The notes under the pieces were generated by a model. That model searched no databases. It was not told the DNA's origin and worked only from the letters and a program-made list of their open reading frames with translations. Below, piece after piece: positions 7,778-13,855 of a stretch of DNA of 39,433 bases. The stretch is from Deltaproteobacteria bacterium UBA1386. GTDB taxonomy: Bacteria; Desulfobacterota; Syntrophorhabdia; Syntrophorhabdales; Syntrophorhabdaceae. How positions within the stretch are numbered: the first letter of the stretch is position 1; each line of letters starts with the position of its first letter. The stretch covers positions 1 through 39,433 of the forward strand of contig DBQU01000020.1 of assembly GCA_002305765.1 (NCBI GenBank). The letters run 5' to 3'. The position numbers were made by a program, and so were the translations under genes.

Positions 7778-8767
7778 GTGTCCCCTCTTTCTTCGGAAAA
7801 GGGTTGGAGGTTCATAGGAAGGGATGAAGAGGACACCTCTTTCTTCCTTAATCTGAACACCATTACAGGCTCCGATGAGGTCGACGTGATGGTGGCCAGT
7901 GTTCCTGACTATAACGGAAGAACCATCCTCGAGATCAAGGAGTTCCTGCGAGAGAATGGGAGAAATCCCGAGAATTTTGAGTATATTGAACAATCCTGGG
8001 GGTTGGATCTTCGGAAGGACAAGTTTGCCTTATACGATCTGATCTTCAAAACGGCCGGAGGCGAGATCCTGCATTCAGTTGCTTTGCCGGTTACGTGGGG
8101 ATACGTATCAACCGAAGAGATCGTTGCAGAAATCGCATTGGCCGTGTCCAGAGTGGTCGAAGAAAGAAGAGGACATGAGGTCACACAGAGTGAGACAGAT
8201 CCTATCACCGTTGACGGGGACTATTATAACATCCTTGGCGTACCACTGAATGCGACCTTCCAAGCCATCAAGGCGGCCTACAGAAAGCGGGCCATGCGAT
8301 ATCATCCAGACCGGGGCGGAACCCATGAAGAAATGCTGCGCATTAACGAGGCCTGGCAGGTCCTTTCGGATCCGCAGCTTCGCAAGAATTACGATTACGC
8401 CAGAAGTCATCGGGATAACACCGAAGCTCAACGGGCTACATCGGCAGATGCAGCTGCCGCAAGAGCTCGGGCTCAATCCTATCCGCAGAACTGGGATGAC
8501 TTTGCAGTATGGATTGACAATGTGTTTGAGGAATACGGCAAGGACAATAACGTGATCTTCGGCCTGAAATATCCTTCCGCCGGCAGAAGCATCCTCGGTT
8601 GGGTCTTCATACTCGGTGGCGCGGGAGCGGGCTTGTACACTGCATCTCTGGTGTTGCCGGATAAAGGACTCGAAAGGTGGCAGACATTTGTAGGGATTGG
8701 CCTGATTGTGGCTGGTGCGTGGCTTGGCGCGGTAATCCATAGGTTCATCAAAGATTTTATCGCTTAA
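7778..8767 (+). CDS. Membrane J-domain (DnaJ-like) protein
   Basis: The start is GTG at 7778 with AAGGGGGA upstream. The 329-residue protein has an N-terminal domain of about 125 residues (KGWRFIGRDEEDTSFFLNL and LYDLIFKTAGGEILHS), whose layout resembles surface-adhesin-E-like domains, a tentative match. Residues about 147-208 form a J domain (YYNILGVPLNATFQAIKAAY) with the invariant HPD triad at 176-178, the site that stimulates the ATPase of a DnaK partner. Two C-terminal membrane segments follow (LGWVFILGGAGAGLYTASLV; FVGIGLIVAGAWLGAVI). There is no G/F region or zinc finger, so it is a type III J protein that probably recruits Hsp70 at the membrane. Why an island carries it is unclear. 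Confidence 0.8.
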   Translation: MSPLSSEKGWRFIGRDEEDTSFFLNLNTITGSDEVDVMVASVPDYNGRTILEIKEFLRENGRNPENFEYIEQSWGLDLRKDKFALYDLIFKTAGGEILHSVALPVTWGYVSTEEIVAEIALAVSRVVEERRGHEVTQSETDPITVDGDYYNILGVPLNATFQAIKAAYRKRAMRYHPDRGGTHEEMLRINEAWQVLSDPQLRKNYDYARSHRDNTEAQRATSADAAAARARAQSYPQNWDDFAVWIDNVFEEYGKDNNVIFGLKYPSAGRSILGWVFILGGAGAGLYTASLVLPDKGLERWQTFVGIGLIVAGAWLGAVIHRFIKDFIA

Positions 8768-8853
8768 CACATAATCAAATACGTCTAGAAGAACAACGAA
8801 CGGTTTTCCAGCAAGTTCTACAACTATGGGATTCATATTCGGTGAACAAGTTC

Positions 8854-8879
8854 ACCATTTTATATATATATAAAATGGT
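8854..8879. repeat. Perfect 26-bp AT-rich palindrome (P1)
   Basis: The left arm ACCATTTTATATA is followed by its exact reverse complement. The centre is alternating TA. It lies between the J-domain gene and the abiEii-like gene and is the first of four perfect TA-centred palindromes at this locus; likely operator or cruciform site (inference). Confidence 0.85.
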
Positions 8880-8943
8880 CTTTTACTCCCGAAGCAACAA
8901 CTCTCTTGACCTGTAAGGGTAAATTGCCGATTAGTGACCATGG

Positions 8944-8965
8944 TAGTTTATATATATATAAACTA
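8944..8965. repeat. Perfect 22-bp AT-rich palindrome (P2)
   Basis: The left arm TAGTTTATATA is followed by its exact reverse complement. The centre is 88 bp from that of P1 and about 80 bp upstream of the predicted transcription start of abiEii. Confidence 0.85.
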
Positions 8966-9000
8966 TCATGCACATGCGTTCTCAAATTTTCTTATCGTCT

Positions 9001-9036
9001 TTCAACCTTCACGGGTTGAATGCTATAATAGCCCCA
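9001..9036 (+). promoter_or_regulatory. Predicted abiEii promoter with embedded inverted repeat, leaderless start
   Basis: There is an extended -10 box, TGCTATAAT, with TATAAT at 9024-9029. The -35 candidate TTCAAC (9001-9006) is weak, at 17 bp. A perfect inverted repeat TTCAACC-6-GGTTGAA (9001-9007 and 9014-9020) fills the space between them and is a good operator candidate. The ATG at 9036 falls seven bases after the end of the -10, so the transcript should start at or next to the start codon, and no ribosome site is present. Confidence 0.65.
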
Positions 9037-9902
9037 TGCTTCTCGATGATGTAAAGGCACTAACGTTGCAGGCGTTATTTCTCGACGATTTCCTCTCGGA
9101 GATATTGGTTCTGAAAGGCGGTACAGCTCTTTATCTCCACGAGTCAATAAGTAGGGTTTCAAGGGATATAGATTTTTCGCTATTCGAATTGCCGGCCGAA
9201 ATGTCAAAGGAGGAACTGGAGGGTCGTTTTGAAAAGGCTCTTTCGAGCCATTTCAACGAGAAGGGCCACAGAGTGTTTCATTTCAACTTCGATGAGAGGG
9301 GTGAGGATGACCATGGAGGCTATGAAATACAGTTCAAGTTTGTGGCTAATTCTATTTATGAGGAGCTCCGTGGGATCAAGAATGGAGATTTTCGCATGCA
9401 CACGGCCTTCGAGAGGGAAACGGGGCTGAAGTCAGTGAAGGTTCAGTTTAGTAAGACGGAATACTGTGAGGGATATAGCGAGAAGGATATAGAAGATGGC
9501 GTTCTTATTAAGGTGTACACGCCGGAAATGATACTGGTCGAGAAGCTGCGGGCGATATGCCAGCAGATGGACGAATACGAATTCAGAAGATACAAAACGG
9601 GTCGGGCAAGGGATTTTTATGATATCTATGTGCTCAATGAAAAATACGGCTTGACCGAAGTATTTCGAAGAAACAGGGGACTGCTCGTTTCACTCGTAGA
9701 CAACATCTTTGGCGTGAAGGCTGTCGATTTCAGTCTTTTGCATAACCTCGAGAAATACAGGGAGTTTCACGAGGCGGACTACGCATCCTTATGCGATACC
9801 GTGTTCAGTAAAGAGGATCTGTCAGACTTCAATCATTATTTTGACTATGTTGGAGAAGTGGTCAGTGCGATCTCGGCGGTGTACTATGAAGCATCTCTTT
9901 AG
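9036..9902 (+). CDS. abiEii: AbiEii-like nucleotidyltransferase toxin
   Basis: The 288-residue product has the four motifs of the AbiEii/DUF1814 nucleotidyltransferase toxins: LKGGTALYL (Gly28, Gly29), RDIDFS (Asp44, Asp46, metal-binding), KVYTPEMILVEKLRAI and KTGRARDFYDIYVL. Family members transfer nucleotides to cellular targets such as tRNA acceptor ends and cause growth arrest, giving phage abortive infection. The start at 9036 is preferred over upstream 8934 because the latter would translate straight through palindrome P2 and because a strong -10 lies just before 9036. The gene is convergent with, and overlaps by 41 bp, the antitoxin-like gene, unlike the usual abiEi-abiEii tandem operon. 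All catalytic motifs are intact. Confidence 0.88.
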   Translation: MLLDDVKALTLQALFLDDFLSEILVLKGGTALYLHESISRVSRDIDFSLFELPAEMSKEELEGRFEKALSSHFNEKGHRVFHFNFDERGEDDHGGYEIQFKFVANSIYEELRGIKNGDFRMHTAFERETGLKSVKVQFSKTEYCEGYSEKDIEDGVLIKVYTPEMILVEKLRAICQQMDEYEFRRYKTGRARDFYDIYVLNEKYGLTEVFRRNRGLLVSLVDNIFGVKAVDFSLLHNLEKYREFHEADYASLCDTVFSKEDLSDFNHYFDYVGEVVSAISAVYYEASL

Positions 9903-10893
9903 GCACAAAGATCCTCCATGCCTTCGAATAGGCCAGGTTTTCCCGATTCTTGTTTATTTTTCCGTGGAGTAAATAGAAATCGTATTCCATCGGGAAATTG
10001 TCCTTCAACGAGCGAAGTGCGGATTCTTCATGGCCCGTCTGTTCCAACAAGAACCCGACGGCTTGATGATAGGGATATACGTAGTTGATATCTGTAAGAT
10101 ATTTTGCAATTCTCTTTACGGATATTCCTTCGCGAGCTGCCAGCGTGTATGCCTTGACTACTTCATGGATTCCACCGCACAATTCGGGACGCACACAGGC
10201 ATCAATAAGCGTTCTCTCAAGATTCGTGACGGATATTGGCACGCCAGGGGATTCATTTCTGATGACCCCCGTATTCTTGGTGTCCTTTCCGTGCAAGACC
10301 TTGATGTTGTAATCCATGACCTCGATGACTTTCTTTCCTTTGCGTACGTTATTCCTGAAGGCGAAATCTATCTTGGGTTGAGTCAACTTCTCTCGCGCTT
10401 CCTCGACATCGTACATCATTTTCTGCTCGACGTTTGTGTATACGATCTTAGGTATTTGGTCCGTGAGCCCGTGTAGCTGCAAAGCCGTGTAGTGAGAAAA
10501 ATAACCTTTAGGGATCAGGCTATTTGCAATTTCAAGTATGCCTGAGAACACACTCTTTTCTTCGAAATGTCTCGAGCAGAAGATCGACTGGGTCTCTTCC
10601 CCCGTTCTCACTTCAACGTTTCTCAGGATATCGTTTTCAACCAGGTACTTGAGTAACCCCTCGATCGATCCCCTGATCATTTTCAGGTCTCTAACCAAGT
10701 CACCTAGCAATAGCCGCTTATCAGAAACTGTCTTACCAGAGCTCACACTGGATTCGTAAAAGCGCTTATCAATTTCCGAGTAAGTGAAGACTGTGATGCC
10801 GGAGATATCGTAGGCCTCGTCAAAGTATTTTGTAAGCGTTTCCTTCCTGCTTGCTGCTAGTGATTTGACCCAATACGACTTACGCGACTGCAT
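9862..10893 (-). CDS. abiEi: AbiEi-like antitoxin / transcriptional repressor
   Basis: The product is 343 residues from ATG 10893, which lies inside palindrome P3; a longer reading from 10935 is unlikely because it would translate the palindrome. The middle and C-terminal parts match the AbiEi family: GYFSHYTALQLHGLTDQIP, TNLERTLIDACVRPELCGG, and a helical end with YPYHQAVGFLLEQTG. The N-terminal 120 residues are helical with a likely winged-helix DNA-binding part (LLKYLVENDILRNVEVRTG). In known systems AbiEi neutralises AbiEii and represses the promoter by binding inverted repeats. Here it is encoded opposite to the toxin, so control is not by co-transcription. The family call is strong; its binding to the local palindromes is inference. 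Confidence 0.8.
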   Translation of the reverse strand: MQSRKSYWVKSLAASRKETLTKYFDEAYDISGITVFTYSEIDKRFYESSVSSGKTVSDKRLLLGDLVRDLKMIRGSIEGLLKYLVENDILRNVEVRTGEETQSIFCSRHFEEKSVFSGILEIANSLIPKGYFSHYTALQLHGLTDQIPKIVYTNVEQKMMYDVEEAREKLTQPKIDFAFRNNVRKGKKVIEVMDYNIKVLHGKDTKNTGVIRNESPGVPISVTNLERTLIDACVRPELCGGIHEVVKAYTLAAREGISVKRIAKYLTDINYVYPYHQAVGFLLEQTGHEESALRSLKDNFPMEYDFYLLHGKINKNRENLAYSKAWRIFVPKEMLHSTPPRSH

Positions 10894-10915
10894 ATTATAT
10901 ATATATAATATGCAG
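10888..10915. repeat. Perfect 28-bp AT-rich palindrome (P3) overlapping the abiEi start codon
   Basis: The left arm CTGCATATTATATA is followed by its exact reverse complement. On the minus strand it contains the predicted -10 box and the ATG (10893-10891) of abiEi, so a bound protein would block transcription and translation initiation together. Confidence 0.88.
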
Positions 10916-10928
10916 GCACACGTGTCAA
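10894..10928 (-). promoter_or_regulatory. Predicted abiEi promoter, -10 inside palindrome, leaderless start
   Basis: On the minus strand a consensus -35 TTGACA (10928-10923), 17-bp spacer, -10 TATATA (10905-10900), then six bases (TATAAT) and the ATG at 10893. This puts the transcription start at the A of the start codon, the same spacing as for abiEii. No ribosome site is present. A second TTGACA at 10946-10941 is also present. Confidence 0.7.
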
Positions 10929-10988
10929 GCCGCATTTTGATGTCAAATGTTTATAACAATAGACTGTTGTGTCATGCTTGATGCTGAG

Positions 10989-11014
10989 GCTGTATAATAT
11001 ATATATTATACAGC
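10989..11014. repeat. Perfect 26-bp AT-rich palindrome (P4)
   Basis: The left arm GCTGTATAATATA is followed by its exact reverse complement. The centre is 100 bp from that of P3, mirroring the P1-P2 pair at the other end of the locus. It lies in the divergent space before hsdM (10894-11198) and could also affect hsdM expression. Nothing else was supported in that space. Confidence 0.86.
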
Positions 11015-11198
11015 TACAGAACGTTGTCTCTGTGTTGAGCCCGCGAAGGCCTTCTGGAACCTTGTTTCAGTGGCACCCCACGCTATCTCTGACCTTCTAC
11101 CCTGCAAAATGGTAGCTTTTCGTAACTCCTTGATATATGATTTCCCCATCAACCTGCAACAGACACGACCACAAATGAAGATGATATGAGAGGTAAGA

Positions 11199-12653
11199 GT
11201 GTTCGAACAAGCTTTCAAGAATATCGACGATGCCCTCCGGAAAGAGGCGGGATGCACCACAGAACTTGACTATACGGAGCAGACATCCTGGTTGCTGTTC
11301 CTGAAATACCTTGACGGGCTCGAACAGGACCGCGCGGACGAGGCTGCGCTACAAGGGAAGCCATATACCTACATATTGGATCAACCCTACCGCTGGGAAA
11401 GCTGGGCGGCACCGAAAGGCAAGGACGGTCAGATCGATCACAACAGGGCCCTTGCAGGGGATGACCTGCGGGATTTCGTCAACCAGAAGCTTTTCCCGTA
11501 CCTGCACAGCTTCACGCAGAAAGCCGCGGGATCCAACACGATCGAATATAAGATCGGGCAGATATTCGGAGAGATCAAGAACAAGATCCAGAGCGGCTAC
11601 AACATGCGCGAGATCATCGACCACATCGACGAGCTCCGTTTTCGCTCGCAGAAAGAGAAACACGAGCTGTCCCATCTGTATGAAGCCAAGATTAAGAACA
11701 TGGGCAATGCCGGAAGAAACGGCGGTGAGTATTACACCCCGCGTCCCCTCATCCGCGCAATCATCCAGGTCGTCAAGCCCAGAATAGGCGACCGTATTTA
11801 CGACGGAGCGGCCGGGTCCGCTGGCTTCCTCTGCGAGGCCTTTGAGTATCTGAAGGCAAGGGGCAGGCTCACAACGAAGGATCTTACAAGGCTCCAGACC
11901 AGTACTTTCTACGGCAAGGAGAAGAAGTCCCTCGCCTATGTCATCGCGATCATGAACATGATCCTCCATGGCATTGAGGCACCGAACATCCTGCACACAA
12001 ACACGCTCACCGAGAACCTGGCTGACGTGCAGGAGAAGGACCGCTATGATGTGATCCTCGCCAATCCGCCCTTTGGCGGCAAGGAGCGCAAGGAGGTGCA
12101 GCAGAACTTCCCCATCCGGACGGGCGAGACAGCTTTCCTCTTCCTTCAGCATTTCATCAAGATGTTGAGGGCCGGGGGGCGTGCCGGCGTGGTAATAAAG
12201 AACACGTTCCTTTCCAACACCGACAACGCCTCCGTAAGCCTGCGGAAGCTTTTGCTGGAAAGCTGCAACCTTCACACGGTGCTCGATTGTCCAGGCGGAA
12301 CCTTCCAGGGGGCAGGCGTTAAGACCGTGGTCCTCTTCTTTGAAAAGGGGGCACCGACACGGAACATATGGTTTTACCAGCTGGACCCCGGCCGCAACCT
12401 TGGCAAGACCAACCCACTCAATGATGATGACCTCGCGGAGTTCGTGGAGTTACAGAAGGCCTTTGCGAATTCGCCGAAGAGTTGGAATGTGGATACAGCA
12501 ACTATTGACCAGTCGACCTTCGATCTCTCGGTGAAGAACCCGAACGGGGGCAAGGAAGTGAGGCACCGCAGTCCACAGGCTATTATGGACGAAATCGCAG
12601 CGCTGGATGCTGAAAGCTCGGCGGTGCTGGCAAACATTAGGATGCTTGTATGA
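11199..12653 (+). CDS. hsdM: Type I restriction-modification DNA methyltransferase subunit
   Basis: The 484-residue N6-adenine methyltransferase starts at GTG 11199 with GAGAGG upstream. The N-terminal HsdM_N helical region (EQAFKNIDDALRKEAG, WLLFLKYLDGLEQD) is followed by the catalytic domain. The SAM-binding motif I reads YDGAAGSAGFL (Asp202 on) and the catalytic motif IV is NPPF (Asn289-Phe292). GGEYYTPRPLIRAII is the conserved entry to motif X/I. With HsdS it methylates adenine in a bipartite target and with HsdR it cleaves unmodified DNA. It overlaps hsdS by four bases (ATGA), so the subunits are translationally coupled. The length is normal and no lesion is seen. Confidence 0.95.
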   Translation: MFEQAFKNIDDALRKEAGCTTELDYTEQTSWLLFLKYLDGLEQDRADEAALQGKPYTYILDQPYRWESWAAPKGKDGQIDHNRALAGDDLRDFVNQKLFPYLHSFTQKAAGSNTIEYKIGQIFGEIKNKIQSGYNMREIIDHIDELRFRSQKEKHELSHLYEAKIKNMGNAGRNGGEYYTPRPLIRAIIQVVKPRIGDRIYDGAAGSAGFLCEAFEYLKARGRLTTKDLTRLQTSTFYGKEKKSLAYVIAIMNMILHGIEAPNILHTNTLTENLADVQEKDRYDVILANPPFGGKERKEVQQNFPIRTGETAFLFLQHFIKMLRAGGRAGVVIKNTFLSNTDNASVSLRKLLLESCNLHTVLDCPGGTFQGAGVKTVVLFFEKGAPTRNIWFYQLDPGRNLGKTNPLNDDDLAEFVELQKAFANSPKSWNVDTATIDQSTFDLSVKNPNGGKEVRHRSPQAIMDEIAALDAESSAVLANIRMLV

Positions 12654-13846
12654 GAACCAAGTGGGCAACAAAGGCGCTTGGCGAACTGAGCGAACTGATC
12701 ACCGACGGAACACACAATTCTCCCCCCTATGTTGAGACAGGGGTTCCAATGCTCGACTCAAAGCATGTCAAAGAAGGTTTTATTATTGATGACACCGCGC
12801 CAGAAAAGTTTATTTCTCTCGCCACCGATACCTTCCTTGCCAAGCGCTGCAAACCTCGCGAGGGTGACATTCTTATAAGTAGCCGAGGAAGCATCGGCAA
12901 GGTTGCTATCGTAGGGAAGGGTCAGGACTTCAACATAATGGGCAACATGATTCTGGTTAGGCTTCCTGCAACCATCAACAGCAAGTTTGTGGCGTACTAC
13001 CTACATAATCAGGCGATTCACATTGAATCAATTGCCAGAGGCGTAGCCCAGAAAGGGTTGTATCTCAAACATATCAGAGGCTATACCTTTCCACTTCCAC
13101 CCCTCCCTGAACAGCAACGGATCGTCAGCATCCTTGACAAAGCATTTGACGGTATCTCCATCGCCAAAGCCAATGCCGAAAAGAACCTCCAAAACGCCCG
13201 AGCCCTCTTCGAAAGCCACCTGCAAGCCCTATTCGCGGAAGCCTGGCAGGCACACAAGTTAGTAACCCTCTCGGACTTGGCAATAGATATTACTGATGGC
13301 GACCATTCACCCCCTCCGAAATCGCCGACCGGTGTTCCCTTCATAACTATCGGGAACATTCAGAAGGATGCCCACAAGATTGACTTCAGTGACACCTTCA
13401 TGGTACCGCAAGCATATTTCGACGCGTTGAAAGACAATAAAAAACCCCGAAAAGGCGATCTGTTATATACCGTCACCGGTTCGTTTGGCATTCCTGTTAT
13501 CGTGGATGAAAACGTCGCTTTCTGTTTTCAACGCCACATTGGTCTAATCCGACCAAAGCCAGAGACAGACAGTACGTGGCTCTATTATTTGCTCCTGTCT
13601 CCACAAGTATTTTTGCAAGCATATGATAGGGCGACCGGAACGGCTCAGAGGACGGTCTCGCTGAAGGTCCTTCGAGATTTCATGGTTCCGAGTGTTCCGC
13701 TACCACAACAGCACATAGCAACATCAAAGCTCGATACTCTGTCCGCCGAAACCCGCCGTCTCGAGTCCATCTACCAGCAGAAGCTTGTCGTCCTCGAGGA
13801 GCTTAAGAAATCGCTTCTCCACCAGGCCTTTAACGGGGAGTTATAG
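12650..13846 (+). CDS. hsdS: Type I restriction-modification specificity subunit
   Basis: The 398-residue protein has two target-recognition domains. The first spans about residues 1-190 and ends in the conserved PLPPLPEQQRIVSILDKAF with its helical spacer. The second starts near 205 (LVTLSDLAIDITDGDHSPPP) and ends in VPLPQQHIATSKLDTLSAE and a long coiled-coil helix. Each domain reads one half of the split target, and helix length sets the gap. The start overlaps the hsdM stop. It ends nine bases before hsdR. The two domains differ clearly (variable parts NSPPYVETG and SPPPKSPTG), so the target should be asymmetric. It is intact; the target itself cannot be read from sequence. Confidence 0.94.
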   Translation: MRTKWATKALGELSELITDGTHNSPPYVETGVPMLDSKHVKEGFIIDDTAPEKFISLATDTFLAKRCKPREGDILISSRGSIGKVAIVGKGQDFNIMGNMILVRLPATINSKFVAYYLHNQAIHIESIARGVAQKGLYLKHIRGYTFPLPPLPEQQRIVSILDKAFDGISIAKANAEKNLQNARALFESHLQALFAEAWQAHKLVTLSDLAIDITDGDHSPPPKSPTGVPFITIGNIQKDAHKIDFSDTFMVPQAYFDALKDNKKPRKGDLLYTVTGSFGIPVIVDENVAFCFQRHIGLIRPKPETDSTWLYYLLLSPQVFLQAYDRATGTAQRTVSLKVLRDFMVPSVPLPQQHIATSKLDTLSAETRRLESIYQQKLVVLEELKKSLLHQAFNGEL

Positions 13847-13855
13847 GAAAGGACT

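Noticed and set aside
8934..9035. Longer start for the abiEii-like gene
   Set aside because: It would translate straight through palindrome P2 (giving YIYINY) and lies upstream of the strong -10 box at 9024-9029.
11006..11149. Possible 47-codon minus-strand gene before hsdM
   Set aside because: It has only a weak AGG site, ends inside palindrome P4, and shows no recognisable motif.
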